Positions 11,519 to 24,389 are shown, counted from the first letter of the stretch. The stretch: DNA of 64,000 nt from Smallanthus sonchifolius (GCA_023525975.1 CM042035.1:23353501-23417500), one strand, 5' to 3'. Translations and numbers: made by a program. The notes: generated by a model not told the origin, from the sequence alone.

Positions 11519-11638
11519 GGGGTTGCAACACGAGGACTTCCCAGGGGGTCACCAATCCTAGTACTACTCTCGCCCAAGCACGCTTAACTGCGGAGTTCTG
11601 ATGGGATCCGGTGCTTTAGTGCTGGTATGATCGCAACC
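11519..11638 (-). rRNA. 5S rRNA: 5S rRNA, T85
   Basis: B class, second A-B-X trimer. Confidence 0.95.
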
Positions 11639-12028
11639 GAAATAACTCTTTCATTCTATTACTTTATCCCCTTCCACACATGACTCATTTTTACTTGCAT
11701 TCTCCTCTTGCGCGCGCGTTCCGCCTTACGTCAACACGTGCGTCATCCGCCGGCGAGCGTTTAGTTCTTATACTTCCTTGTACAAAACATATTCCCACGC
11801 TCACCCGGGGCGTAAGAATAATTGACTAGTATATGAAGACACACGTGTTCCACTCGACGTCTAAACGTGTGTCTCCCGCGATCGGGCGTTCCCCGACACG
11901 GACCCGCGCGCCCGAGTCTTTACGTACGTTGACCGTTTTTTGACAAAAAACTTGTTACGCCCACGCCCGCTTGCAAAATAATCAACGGGTGACGTTGTTT
12001 TGGGTAAAAAAAATAATTACTTAAAAAA

Positions 12029-12148
12029 GGGGTTGCAACACGAGGACTTCCCAGGGGGTCACACATCCTAGTACTACTCTCGCCCAAGCACGCTTAACTG
12101 CGGAGTTCTGATGGGATCCGGTGCTTTAGTGCTGGTATGATCGCAACC
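12029..12148 (-). rRNA. 5S rRNA: 5S rRNA, X class
   Basis: X class, end of the second A-B-X trimer. Confidence 0.94.
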
Positions 12149-12536
12149 GAAATAACTCTTCCATTCTATTACTTTATCCCCTTCCACACATGACTCATTT
12201 TTACTTGCATTCTCCTCTTGCGCGAGCGTTCCGCCTTACGTCAACACGTGCGTCACCCGCCGGCGAGCGTTTAGTTCTTATACTTCCTTGTACAAAACAT
12301 ATTCCCACGCTCACCCGAGGCGTAAGAATAATTGACTAGTATATGAAGACACACGTGTTCCACTCGACGTCTAACCGTGTGTCTCCCGCGATCGGGCGTT
12401 CCCCGACACGGACCCGCGCGCCCGAGTCTTTACGTACGTTAACCGTTTTTTGACAAAAACTCGTTACGCCCACGTCCGCTTGCATAATAATCAACGGATG
12501 ACGTTGTTTAGAGTAAAAAAAAAATAAATTAAAAAA

Positions 12537-12656
12537 GGGGTTGCAACACAAGGACTTCCCAGGGGGTCACCCATCCTAGTACTACTCTCGCCCAAGCACG
12601 CTTAACTGCGGAGTTCTGATGGGATCCTGTGCATTAGTGCTGGTATGATCGCAACC
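12537..12656 (-). rRNA. 5S rRNA: 5S rRNA, R class
   Basis: R class with C29 to A as well, shared with 17635. Confidence 0.93.
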
Positions 12657-13047
12657 GAAATAACTCTTTCAGTCTATTACTTTATCCCCTTCCACACATG
12701 ACTCATTTTTACTTGCATTCTCCTCTTGCGCGCGCGTTCCGCCTTACGTCAACACGTGCGTCACCCGTCAGCGAGCGTTTAGTTCTTATACTTCCTTGTA
12801 CAAAACATATTCCCACGCTCACCCGGGGCGTAAGAATAATTGACTAGAATATGAAGACACACGTGTTCCACTCGACGTCTAAACGTGTGTCTCCCGAGAT
12901 CGGGCGTTCCCCGACACGGACCCGCGCGCCCGAGTCTTTACGTACGTTGACCGTTTTTTGACAAAAAACTTGTTACGCCCACGCCCGCTTGCAAAATAAT
13001 CAACGGGTGACGTTGTTTTGAGTAAAAAAAAATAATTACTTAAAAAA

Positions 13048-13167
13048 GGGGTTGCAACACGAGGACTTCCCAGGGGGTCACCCATCCTAGTACTACTCTC
13101 GCCCAAGCACGCTTAACTGCGGAGTTCTGATGGGATCCGGTGCTTTAGTGCTGGTATGATCGCAACC
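13048..13167 (-). rRNA. 5S rRNA: 5S rRNA
   Basis: A class. Confidence 0.96.
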
Positions 13168-13552
13168 GAAGTAACTCTTTCAGTGTATTACTTTATCCCC
13201 TTCCACACATGACTCATTTTTACTTGCATTCTCCTCTTGCGCGCGCGTTCCGCCTTACGTCAACACGTGCGTCACCCGCCGGCGAGCGTTTAGTTCTTAT
13301 ACTTCCTTGTACAAAACATATTCCCACGCTCACCCGAGGCGTAAGAATAATTGACTAGAATATGAAGACACACGTGTTCCACTCGACGTCTAAACGTGTG
13401 TCTCCCGAGATCGGGCGTTCCCCGACACGGACCCGCGCGCCCGAGTCTTTACGTACGTTGACCGTTTTTTGACAAAAAACTTGTTACGCCCACGCCCGCT
13501 TGCAAAATAATCAACGGGTGACGTTGTTTTGAGTAAAAAAAAATAATTACTT

Positions 13553-13558
13553 AAAAAA
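13553..13558 (-). terminator. RNA polymerase III terminator (reference copy)
   Basis: T6 run (A6 on the plus strand) directly after the last base of the 5S gene, with a second T-tract about 10 bp on. The same arrangement follows every gene in the array. Confidence 0.9.
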
Positions 13559-13678
13559 GGGGTTGCAACACGAGGACTTCCCAGGGGGTCACCCATCCTA
13601 GTACTACTCTCGCCCAAGCACGCTTAACTGCGGAGTTCTGATGGGATCCGGTGCTTTAGTGCTGGTATGATCGCAACC
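13559..13678 (-). rRNA. 5S rRNA: 5S rRNA (reference copy)
   Basis: A clean majority copy used here as reference. The RNA starts GGTTGCGATC and ends TTGCAACCCC, exactly 120 nt; GGTTGC and GCAACC pair to form helix I. Transcribed by RNA polymerase III with TFIIIA; the product is a structural RNA of the large ribosomal subunit. The internal control region is intact: A box (positions 50-64), intermediate element (67-72), C box (80-98). Confidence 0.98.
13581..13629 (-). promoter_or_regulatory. Internal control region of 5S gene (reference copy)
   Basis: A box at 13615-13629, intermediate element at 13607-13612 and C box at 13581-13599 (rRNA positions 50-64, 67-72, 80-98). Known plant 5S promoters bind TFIIIA here. 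Confidence 0.9.
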
Positions 13679-13708
13679 GAAGTAACTCTTTCAGTTTATT
13701 ACTTTATC
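13679..13708 (-). promoter_or_regulatory. Upstream 5S promoter element (reference copy)
   Basis: GATAAAG at -30 to -24 and a C at -1, matching the TATA-like box and -1 C described for plant 5S genes. A GC pair at -12 is not seen. The AT-rich box is kept in all classes, but the bases around -12 to -18 differ between classes (TTTCAGTTTA, TTTCATTCTA, TTCCATTCTA on the plus strand). Confidence 0.75.
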
Positions 13709-14069
13709 CCCTTCCACACATGACTCATTTTTACTTGCATTCTCCTCTTGCGCGCGCGTTCCGCCTTACGTCAACACGTGCGTCACCCGCCGGCGAGCGT
13801 TTAGTTCTTATACTTCCTTGTACAAAACATATTCCCACGCTCACCCGAGGCGTAAGAATAATTGACTAGAATATGAAGACACACGTGTTCCACTCGACGT
13901 CTAAACGTGTGTCTCCCGAGATCGGGCGTTCCCCGACACGGACCCGCGCGCCCGAGTCTTTACGTACGTTGACCGTTTTTTGACAAAAAACTTGTTACGC
14001 CCACGCACGCTTGCAAAATAATCAACGGGTGACGTTGTTTTGAGTAAAAAAAAATAATTACTTAAAAAA

Positions 14070-14189
14070 GGGGTTGCAACACGAGGACTTCCCAGGGGGT
14101 CACCCATCCTAGTACTACTCTCGCCCAAGCACGCTTAACTGCGGAGTTCTGATGGGATCCGGTGCTTTAGTGCTGGTATGATCGCAACC
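14070..14189 (-). rRNA. 5S rRNA: 5S rRNA
   Basis: V class spacer. Confidence 0.96.
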
Positions 14190-14580
14190 GAAGTAACTCT
14201 TTCAGTTTATTACTTTATCCCCTTCCACACATGACTCATTTTTACTTGCATTCTCCTCTTGCGCGCGCGTTCCGCCTTACGTCAACACGTGCGTCACCCG
14301 CCGGCGAGCGTTTAGTTCTTATACTTCCTTGTACAAAACATATTCCCACGCTCACCCGAGGCGTAAGAATAATTGACTAGAATATGAAGACACACGTGTT
14401 CCACTCGACGTCTAAACGTGTGTCTCCCGAGATCGGGCGTTCCCCGACACGGACCCGCGCGCCCGAGTCTTTACGTACGTTGACCGTTTTTTGACAAAAA
14501 ACTTGTTACGCCCACGCACGCTTGCAAAATAATCAACGGGTGACGTTGTTTTGAGTAAAAAAAAATAATTACTTAAAAAA

Positions 14581-14700
14581 GGGGTTGCAACACGAGGACT
14601 TCCCAGGGGGTCACCCATCCTAGTACTACTCTCGCCCAAGCACGCTTAACTGCGGAGTTCTGATGGGATCCGGTGCTTTAGTGCTGGTATGATCGCAACC
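14581..14700 (-). rRNA. 5S rRNA: 5S rRNA
   Basis: V class spacer. Confidence 0.96.
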
Positions 14701-15089
14701 GAAGTAACTCTTTCAGTCTATTACTTTATCCCCTTCCACACATGACTCATTTTTACTTGCATTCTCCTCTTGCGCGCGCGTTCCGCCTTACGTCAACACG
14801 TGCGTCACCCGCCGGCGAGCGTTTAGTTCTTATACTTCCTTGTACAAAACATATTCCCACGCTCACCCGGGGCGTAAGAATAATTGACTAGTATATGAAG
14901 ACACACGTGTTCCACTCGACGTCTAAACGTGTGTCTCCCGCGATCGGGCGTTCCCCGACACGGACCCGCGCGCCCGAGTCTTTACGTACGTTGACCGTTT
15001 TTGACAAAAACTCGTTACGCCCACGCCCGCTTGCAAAATAATCAACGGGTGACGTTGTTTTGAGTAAAAAAAAATAATTACTTAAAAAA

Positions 15090-15209
15090 GGGGTTGCAAC
15101 ACGAGGACTTCCCAGGGGGTCACCAATCCTAGTACTACTCTCGCCCAAGCACGCTTAACTGCGGAGTTCTGATGGGATCCGGTGCTTTAGTGCTGGTATG
15201 ATCGCAACC
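15090..15209 (-). rRNA. 5S rRNA: 5S rRNA, T85
   Basis: B class. Confidence 0.95.
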
Positions 15210-15596
15210 GAAGTAACTCTTTCAGTTTATTACTTTATCCCCTTCCACACATGACTCATTTTTACTTGCATTCTCCTCTTGCGCGCGCGTTCCGCCTTAC
15301 GTCAACACGTGCGTCACCCGCCGGCGAGCGTTTAGTTCTTATACTTCCTTGTACAAAACATATTCCCACGCTCACCCGAGGCGTAAGAATAATTGACTAG
15401 TATATGAAGACACACGTGTTCCACTCGACGTCTAACCGTGTGTCTCCCGCGATCGGGCGTTCCCCGACACGGACCCGCGCGCCCGAGTCTTTACGTACGT
15501 TAACCGTTTTTTGACAAAAACTCGTTACGCCCACGTCCGCTTGCATAATAATCAACGGATGACGTTGTTTAGAGTAAAAAAAAATAAATTAAAAAA

Positions 15597-15716
15597 GGGG
15601 TTGCAACACAAGGACTTCCCAGGGGGTCACCCATCCTAGTACTACTCTCGCTCAAGCACGCTTAACTGCGGAGTTCTGATGGGATCCGGTGCATTAGTGC
15701 TGGTATGATCGCAACC
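15597..15716 (-). rRNA. 5S rRNA: 5S rRNA, R class
   Basis: R class with private G65 to A. Confidence 0.93.
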
Positions 15717-16107
15717 GAAATAACTCTTTCAGTCTATTACTTTATCCCCTTCCACACATGACTCATTTTTACTTGCATTCTCCTCTTGCGCGCGCGTTCC
15801 GCCTTACGTCAACACGTGCGTCACCCGTCAGCGAGCGTTTAGTTCTTATACTTCCTTGTACAAAACATATTCCCACGCTCACCCGAGGCGTAAGAATAAT
15901 TGACTAGTATATGAAGACACACGTGTTCCACTCGACGTCTAATCGTGTGTCTCCCGCGATCGGGCGTTCCCCGACACGGACCCGCGCGCCCGAGTCTTTA
16001 CGTACGTTGACCGTTTTTTGACAAAAAACTTGTTACGCCCACGCCCGCTTGCAAAATAATCAACGGGTGACGTTGTTTTGAGTAAAAAAAAATAATTACT
16101 TAAAAAA

Positions 16108-16227
16108 GGGGTTGCAACACGAGGACTTCCCAGGGGGTCACCCATCCTAGTACTACTCTCGCCCAAGCACGCTTAACTGCGGAGTTCTGATGGGATCCGG
16201 TGCTTTAGTGCTGGTATGATCGCAACC
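16108..16227 (-). rRNA. 5S rRNA: 5S rRNA
   Basis: A class; starts a third A-B-X trimer. Confidence 0.96.
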
Positions 16228-16616
16228 GAAGTAACTCTTTCAGTCTATTACTTTATCCCCTTCCACACATGACTCATTTTTAATTGCATTCTCCTCTTGC
16301 GCGCGCGTTCCGACTTACGTCAACACGTGCGTCACCCGCCGGCGAGCGTTTAGTTCTTATACTTCCTTGTACAAAACATATTCCCACGCTCACCCGGGGC
16401 GTAAGAATAATTGACTAGTATATGAAGACACACGTGTTCCACTCGACGTCTAAACGTGTGTCTCCCGCGATCGGGCGTTCCCCGACACGGACCCGCGCGC
16501 CCGAGTCTTTACGTACGTTGACCGTTTTTGACAAAAACTTGTTACGCCCACGCCCGCTTGCAAAATAATCAACGGGTGACGTTGTTTTGAGTAAAAAAAA
16601 ATAATTACTTAAAAAA

Positions 16617-16736
16617 GGGGTTGCAACACGAGGACTTCCCAGGGGGTCACCAATCCTAGTACTACTCTCGCCCAAGCACGCTTAACTGCGGAGTTCTGAT
16701 GGGATCCGGTGCTTTAGTGCTGGTATGATCGCAACC
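16617..16736 (-). rRNA. 5S rRNA: 5S rRNA, T85
   Basis: B class. Confidence 0.95.
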
Positions 16737-17126
16737 GAAATAACTCTTTCATTCTATTACTTTATCCCCTTCCACACATGACTCATTTTTACTTGCATTC
16801 TCCTCTTGCGCGCGCGTTCCGCCTTACGTCAACACGTGCGTCATCCGCCGGCGAGCGTTTAGTTCTTATACTTCCTTGTACAAAACATATTCCCACGCTC
16901 ACCCGGGGCGTAAGAATAATTGACTAGTATATGAAGACACACGTGTTCCACTCGACGTCTAAACGTGTGTCTCCCGCGATCGGGCGTTCCCCGACACGGA
17001 CCCGCGCGCCCGAGTCTTTACGTACGTTGACCGTTTTTTGACAAAAAACTTGTTACGCCCACGCCCGCTTGCAAAATAATCAACGGGTGACGTTGTTTTG
17101 GGTAAAAAAAATAATTACTTAAAAAA

Positions 17127-17246
17127 GGGGTTGCAACACGAGGACTTCCCAGGGGGTCACACATCCTAGTACTACTCTCGCCCAAGCACGCTTAACTGCG
17201 GAGTTCTGATGGGATCCGGTGCTTTAGTGCTGGTATGATCGCAACC
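17127..17246 (-). rRNA. 5S rRNA: 5S rRNA, X class
   Basis: X class. Confidence 0.94.
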
Positions 17247-17634
17247 GAAATAACTCTTCCATTCTATTACTTTATCCCCTTCCACACATGACTCATTTTT
17301 ACTTGCATTATCCTCTTGCGCGAGCGTTCCGCCTTACGTCAACACGTGCGTCACCCGCCGGCGAGCGTTTAGTTCTTATACTTCCTTGTACAAAACATAT
17401 TCCCACGCTCACCCGAGGCGTAAGAATAATTGACTAGTATATGAAGACACACGTGTTCCACTCGACGTCTAACCGTGTGTCTCCCGCGATCGGGCGTTCC
17501 CCGACACGGACCCGCGCGCCCGAGTCTTTACGTACGTTAACCGTTTTTTGACAAAAACTCGTTACGCCCACGTCCGCTTGCATAATAATCAACGGATGAC
17601 GTTGTTTAGAGTAAAAAAAAAATAAAATAAAAAA

Positions 17635-17754
17635 GGGGTTGCAACACAAGGACTTCCCAGGGGGTCACCCATCCTAGTACTACTCTCGCCCAAGCACGCT
17701 TAACTGCGGAGTTCTGATGGGATCCTGTGCATTAGTGCTGGTATGATCGCAACC
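17635..17754 (-). rRNA. 5S rRNA: 5S rRNA, R class
   Basis: R class with C29 to A, as at 12537. Confidence 0.93.
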
Positions 17755-18145
17755 GAAATAACTCTTTCAGTCTATTACTTTATCCCCTTCCACACATGAC
17801 TCATTTTTACTTGCATTCTCCTCTTGCGCGCGCGTTCCGCCTTACGTCAACACGTGCGTCACCCGTCAGCGAGCGTTTAGTTCTTATACTTCCTTGTACA
17901 AAACATATTCCCACGCTCACCCGAGGCGTAAGAATAATTGACTAGAATATGAAGACACACGTGTTCCACTCGACGTCTAAACGTGTGTCTCCCGAGATCG
18001 GGCGTTCCCCGACACGGACCCGCGCGCCCGAGTCTTTACGTACGTTGACCGTTTTTTGACAAAAAACTTGTTACGCCCACGCCCGCTTGCAAAATAATCA
18101 ACGGGTGACGTTGTTTTGAGTAAAAAAAAATAATTACTTAAAAAA

Positions 18146-18265
18146 GGGGTTGCAACACGAGGACTTCCCAGGGGGTCACCCATCCTAGTACTACTCTCGC
18201 CCAAGCACGCTTAACTGCGGAGTTCTGATGGGATCCGGTGCTTTAGTGCTGGTATGATCGCAACC
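18146..18265 (-). rRNA. 5S rRNA: 5S rRNA
   Basis: A class. Confidence 0.96.
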
Positions 18266-18656
18266 GAAGTAACTCTTTCAGTTTATTACTTTATCCCCTT
18301 CCACACATGACTCATTTTTACTTGCATTCTCCTCTTGCGCGCGCGTTCCGCCTTACGTCAACACGTGCGTCACCCGCCGGCGAGCGTTTAGTTCTTATAC
18401 TTCCTTGTACAAAACATATTCCCACGCTCACCCGAGGCGTAAGAATAATTGACTAGAATATGAAGACACACGTGTTCCACTCGACGTCTAAACGTGTGTC
18501 TCCCGAGATCGGGCGTTCCCCGACACGGACCCGCGCGCCCGAGTCTTTACGTACGTTGACCGTTTTTTGACAAAAAACTTGTTACGCCCACGCCCGCTTG
18601 CAAAATAATCAACGGGTGACGTTGTTTTGAGTAAAAAAAAATAATTACTTAAAAAA

Positions 18657-18776
18657 GGGGTTGCAACACGAGGACTTCCCAGGGGGTCACCCATCCTAGT
18701 ACTACTCTCGCCCAAGCACGCTTAACTGCGGAGTTCTGATGGGATCCGGTGCTTTAGTGCTGGTATGATCGCAACC
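18657..18776 (-). rRNA. 5S rRNA: 5S rRNA
   Basis: A class. Confidence 0.96.
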
Positions 18777-19167
18777 GAAGTAACTCTTTCAGTTTATTAC
18801 TTTATCCCCTTCCACACATGACTCATTTTTACTTGCATTCTCCTCTTGCGCGCGCGTTCCGCCTTACGTCAACACGTGCGTCACCCGCCGGCGAGCGTTT
18901 AGTTCTTATACTTCCTTGTACAAAACATATTCCCACGCTCACCCGAGGCGTAAGAATAATTGACTAGAATATGAAGACACACGTGTTCCACTCGACGTCT
19001 AAACGTGTGTCTCCCGAGATCGGGCGTTCCCCGACACGGACCCGCGCGCCCGAGTCTTTACGTACGTTGACCGTTTTTTGACAAAAAACTTGTTACGCCC
19101 ACGCCCGCTTGCAAAATAATCAACGGGTGACGTTGTTTTGAGTAAAAAAAAATAATTACTTAAAAAA

Positions 19168-19287
19168 GGGGTTGCAACACGAGGACTTCCCAGGGGGTCA
19201 CCCATCCTAGTACTACTCTCGCCCAAGCACGCTTAACTGCGGAGTTCTGATGGGATCCGGTGCTTTAGTGCTGGTATGATCGCAACC
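19168..19287 (-). rRNA. 5S rRNA: 5S rRNA
   Basis: A class. Confidence 0.96.
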
Positions 19288-19678
19288 GAAGTAACTCTTT
19301 CAGTTTATTACTTTATCCCCTTCCACACATGACTCATTTTTACTTGCATTCTCCTCTTGCGCGCGCGTTCCGCCTTACGTCAACACGTGCGTCACCCGCC
19401 GGCGAGCGTTTAGTTCTTATACTTCCTTGTACAAAACATATTCCCACGCTCACCCGAGGCGTAAGAATAATTGACTAGAATATGAAGACACACGTGTTCC
19501 ACTCGACGTCTAAACGTGTGTCTCCCGAGATCGGGCGTTCCCCGACACGGACCCGCGCGCCCGAGTCTTTACGTACGTTGACCGTTTTTTGACAAAAAAC
19601 TTGTTACGCCCACGCACGCTTGCAAAATAATCAACGGGTGACGTTGTTTTGAGTAAAAAAAAATAATTACTTAAAAAA

Positions 19679-19798
19679 GGGGTTGCAACACGAGGACTTC
19701 CCAGGGGGTCACCCATCCTAGTACTACTCTCGCCCAAGCACGCTTAACTGCGGAGTTCTGATGGGATCCGGTGCTTTAGTGCTGGTATGATCGCAACC
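19679..19798 (-). rRNA. 5S rRNA: 5S rRNA
   Basis: V class. Confidence 0.96.
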
Positions 19799-20187
19799 GA
19801 AGTAACTCTTTCAGTCTATTACTTTATCCCCTTCCACACATGACTCATTTTTACTTGCATTCTCCTCTTGCGCGCGCGTTCCGCCTTACGTCAACACGTG
19901 CGTCACCCGCCGGCGAGCGTTTAGTTCTTATACTTCCTTGTACAAAACATATTCCCACGCTCACCCGGGGCGTAAGAATAATTGACTAGTATATGAAGAC
20001 ACACGTGTTCCACTCGACGTCTAAACGTGTGTCTCCCGCGATCGGGCGTTCCCCGACACGGACCCGCGCGCCCGAGTCTTTACGTACGTTGACCGTTTTT
20101 GACAAAAACTTGTTACGCCCACGCCCGCTTGCAAAATAATCAACGGGTGACGTTGTTTTGAGTAAAAAAAAATAATTACTTAAAAAA

Positions 20188-20307
20188 GGGGTTGCAACAC
20201 GAGGACTTCCCAGGGGGTCACCAATCCTAGTACTACTCTCGCCCAAGCACGCTTAACTGCGGAGTTCTGATGGGATCCGGTGCTTTAGTGCTGGTATGAT
20301 CGCAACC
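20188..20307 (-). rRNA. 5S rRNA: 5S rRNA, T85
   Basis: B class; starts the B-A dimer run. Confidence 0.95.
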
Positions 20308-20698
20308 GAAATAACTCTTTCATTCTATTACTTTATCCCCTTCCACACATGACTCATTTTTACTTGCATTCTCCTCTTGCGCGCGCGTTCCGCCTTACGT
20401 CAACACGTGCGTCACCCGCCGGCGAGCGTTTAGTTCTTATACTTCCTTGTACAAAACATATTCCCACGCTCACCCGAGGCGTAAGAATAATTGACTAGAA
20501 TATGAAGACACACGTGTTCCACTCGACGTCTAAACGTGTGTCTCCCGAGATCGGGCGTTCCCCGACACGGACCCGCGCGCCCGAGTCTTTACGTACGTTG
20601 ACCGTTTTTTGACAAAAAACTTGTTACGCCCACGCCCGCTTGCAAAATAATCAACGGGTGACGTTGTTTTGAGTAAAAAAAAATAATTACTTAAAAAA

Positions 20699-20818
20699 GG
20701 GGTTGCAACACGAGGACTTCCCAGGGGGTCACCCATCCTAGTACTACTCTCGCCCAAGCACGCTTAACTGCGGAGTTCTGATGGGATCCGGTGCTTTAGT
20801 GCTGGTATGATCGCAACC
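20699..20818 (-). rRNA. 5S rRNA: 5S rRNA
   Basis: A class in B-A dimer run. Confidence 0.96.
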
Positions 20819-21207
20819 GAAGTAACTCTTTCAGTCTATTACTTTATCCCCTTCCACACATGACTCATTTTTACTTGCATTCTCCTCTTGCGCGCGCGTT
20901 CCGCCTTACGTCAACACGTGCGTCACCCGCCGGCGAGCGTTTAGTTCTTATACTTCCTTGTACAAAACATATTCCCACGCTCACCCGGGGCGTAAGAATA
21001 ATTGACTAGTATATGAAGACACACGTGTTCCACTCGACGTCTAAACGTGTGTCTCCCGCGATCGGGCGTTCCCCGACACGGACCCGCGCGCCCGAGTCTT
21101 TACGTACGTTGACCGTTTTTGACAAAAACTTGTTACGCCCACGCCCGCTTGCAAAATAATCAACGGGTGACGTTGTTTTGAGTAAAAAAAAATAATTACT
21201 TAAAAAA

Positions 21208-21327
21208 GGGGTTGCAACACGAGGACTTCCCAGGGGGTCACCAATCCTAGTACTACTCTCGCCCAAGCACGCTTAACTGCGGAGTTCTGATGGGATCCGG
21301 TGCTTTAGTGCTGGTATGATCGCAACC
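21208..21327 (-). rRNA. 5S rRNA: 5S rRNA, T85
   Basis: B class in dimer run. Confidence 0.95.
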
Positions 21328-21718
21328 GAAATAACTCTTTCATTCTATTACTTTATCCCCTTCCACACATGACTCATTTTTACTTGCATTCTCCTCTTGC
21401 GCGCGCGTTCCGCCTTACGTCAACACGTGCGTCACCCGCCGGCGAGCGTTTAGTTCTTATACTTCCTTGTACAAAACATATTCCCACGCTCACCCGAGGC
21501 GTAAGAATAATTGACTAGAATATGAAGACACACGTGTTCCACTCGACGTCTAAACGTGTGTCTCCCGAGATCGGGCGTTCCCCGACACGGACCCGCGCGC
21601 CCGAGTCTTTACGTACGTTGACCGTTTTTTGACAAAAAACTTGTTACGCCCACGCCCGCTTGCAAAATAATCAACGGGTGACGTTGTTTTGAGTAAAAAA
21701 AAATAATTACTTAAAAAA

Positions 21719-21838
21719 GGGGTTGCAACACGAGGACTTCCCAGGGGGTCACCCATCCTAGTACTACTCTCGCCCAAGCACGCTTAACTGCGGAGTTCTG
21801 ATGGGATCCGGTGCTTTAGTGCTGGTATGATCGCAACC
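21719..21838 (-). rRNA. 5S rRNA: 5S rRNA
   Basis: A class in dimer run. Confidence 0.96.
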
Positions 21839-22227
21839 GAAGTAACTCTTTCAGTCTATTACTTTATCCCCTTCCACACATGACTCATTTTTACTTGCAT
21901 TCTCCTCTTGCGCGCGCGTTCCGCCTTACGTCAACACGTGCGTCACCCGCCGGCGAGCGTTTAGTTCTTATACTTCCTTGTACAAAACATATTCCCACGC
22001 TCACCCGGGGCGTAAGAATAATTGACTAGTATATGAAGACACACGTGTTCCACTCGACGTCTAAACGTGTGTCTCCCGCGATCGGGCGTTCCCCGACACG
22101 GACCCGCGCGCCCGAGTCTTTACGTACGTTGACCGTTTTTGACAAAAACTTGTTACGCCCACGCCCGCTTGCAAAATAATCAACGGGTGACGTTGTTTTG
22201 AGTAAAAAAAAATAATTACTTAAAAAA

Positions 22228-22347
22228 GGGGTTGCAACACGAGGACTTCCCAGGGGGTCACCAATCCTAGTACTACTCTCGCCCAAGCACGCTTAACTGC
22301 GGAGTTCTGATGGGATCCGGTGCTTTAGTGCTGGTATGATCGCAACC
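22228..22347 (-). rRNA. 5S rRNA: 5S rRNA, T85
   Basis: B class in dimer run. Confidence 0.95.
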
Positions 22348-22738
22348 GAAATAACTCTTTCATTCTATTACTTTATCCCCTTCCACACATGACTCATTTT
22401 TACTTGCATTCTCCTCTTGCGCGCGCGTTCCGCCTTACGTCAACACGTGCGTCACCCGCCGGCGAGCGTTTAGTTCTTATACTTCCTTGTACAAAACATA
22501 TTCCCACGCTCACCCGAGGCGTAAGAATAATTGACTAGAATATGAAGACACACGTGTTCCACTCGACGTCTAAACGTGTGTCTCCCGAGATCGGGCGTTC
22601 CCCGACACGGACCCGCGCGCCCGAGTCTTTACGTACGTTGACCGTTTTTTGACAAAAAACTTGTTACGCCCACGCCCGCTTGCAAAATAATCAACGGGTG
22701 ACGTTGTTTTGAGTAAAAAAAAATAATTACTTAAAAAA

Positions 22739-22858
22739 GGGGTTGCAACACGAGGACTTCCCAGGGGGTCACCCATCCTAGTACTACTCTCGCCCAAGCA
22801 CGCTTAACTGCGGAGTTCTGATGGGATCCGGTGCTTTAGTGCTGGTATGATCGCAACC
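22739..22858 (-). rRNA. 5S rRNA: 5S rRNA
   Basis: A class, end of dimer run. Confidence 0.96.
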
Positions 22859-23249
22859 GAAGTAACTCTTTCAGTTTATTACTTTATCCCCTTCCACACA
22901 TGACTCATTTTTACTTGCATTATCCTCTTGCGCGCGCGTTCCGCCTTACGTCAACACGTGCGTCACCCGCCGGCGAGCGTTTAGTTCTTATACTTCCTTG
23001 TACAAAACATATTCCCACGCTCACCCGAGGCGTAAGAATAATTGACTAGAATATGAAGACACACGTGTTCCACTCGACGTCTAAACGTGTGTCTCCCGAG
23101 ATCGGGCGTTCCCCGACACGGACCCGCGCGCCCGAGTCTTTACGTACGTTGACCGTTTTTTGACAAAAAACTTGTTACGCCCACGCCCGCTTGCAAAATA
23201 ATCAACGGGTGACGTTGTTTTGACTAAAAAAAAATAATTACTTAAAAAA

Positions 23250-23369
23250 GGGTTTGCAACACGAGGACTTCCCAGGGGGTCACCCATCCTAGTACTACTC
23301 TCGCCCAAGCACGCTTAACTGCGGAGTTCTGATGGGATCCGGTGCTTTAGTGCTGGTATGATCGCAACC
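23250..23369 (-). rRNA. 5S rRNA: 5S rRNA
   Basis: C class with private C117 to A near the 3' end; first C-Bn-P trimer. Confidence 0.94.
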
Positions 23370-23758
23370 GAAGTAACTCTTTCAGTCTATTACTTTATCC
23401 CCTTCCACACATGACTCATTTTTACTTGCATTCTCCTCTTGCGCGCGCGTTCCGCCTTACGTCAACACGTGCGTCACCCGCCGGCGAGAGTTTAGTTCTT
23501 ATACTTCCTTGTACAAAACATATTCCCACGCTCACCCGGGGCGTAAGAATAATTGACTAGTATATGAAGACACACGTGTTCCACTCGACGTCTAAACGTG
23601 TGTCTCCCGCGATCGGGCGTTCCCCGACACGGACCCGCGCGCCCGAGTCTTTACGTACGTTGACCGTTTTTGACAAAAACTTGTTACGCCCACGCCCGTT
23701 TGCAAAATAATCAACGGGTGAAGTTGTTTTGAGTAAAAAAAAATAATTACTTAAAAAA

Positions 23759-23878
23759 GGGGTTGCAACACGAGGACTTCCCAGGGGGTCACCAATCCTA
23801 GTACTACTCTCGCCCAAGCACGCTTAACTGCGGAGTTCTGATGGGATCCGGTGCTTTAGTGCTGGTATGATCGCAACC
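23759..23878 (-). rRNA. 5S rRNA: 5S rRNA, T85
   Basis: Bn class; private GAAGTTG in spacer. Confidence 0.95.
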
Positions 23879-24269
23879 GAAATAACTCTTTCATTCTATT
23901 ACTTTATCCCCTTCCACACATGACTCATTTTTACCTGCATTCTCCTCTTGCGCGCGCGTTCCGCCTTACGTCAACACGTGCGTCATCCGCCGGCGAGCGT
24001 TTAGTTCTTATACTTCCTTGTACAAAACATATTCCCACGCTCACCCGGGGCGTAAGAATAATTGACTAGTATATGAAGACACACGTGTTCCACTCGACGT
24101 CTAAACGTGTGTCTCCCGCGATCGGGCGTTCCCCGACACGGACCCGCGCGCCCGAGTCTTTACGTACGTTGACCGTTTTTTGACAAAAAACTTGTTACGC
24201 CCACGCCCGCTTGCAAAATATTCAACGGGTGACGTTGTTTTGGGTAAAAAAAAATAATTACTTAAAAAA

Positions 24270-24389
24270 GGGGTTGCAACACGAGGACTTCCCAGGGGGT
24301 CACCCATCCTAGTACTACTCTCGCCCAAGCACGCTTAACTGCGGAGTTCTGATGGGATCCGGTGCTTTAGTGCTGGTATGATCGCAACC
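24270..24389 (-). rRNA. 5S rRNA: 5S rRNA
   Basis: P class. Confidence 0.96.
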
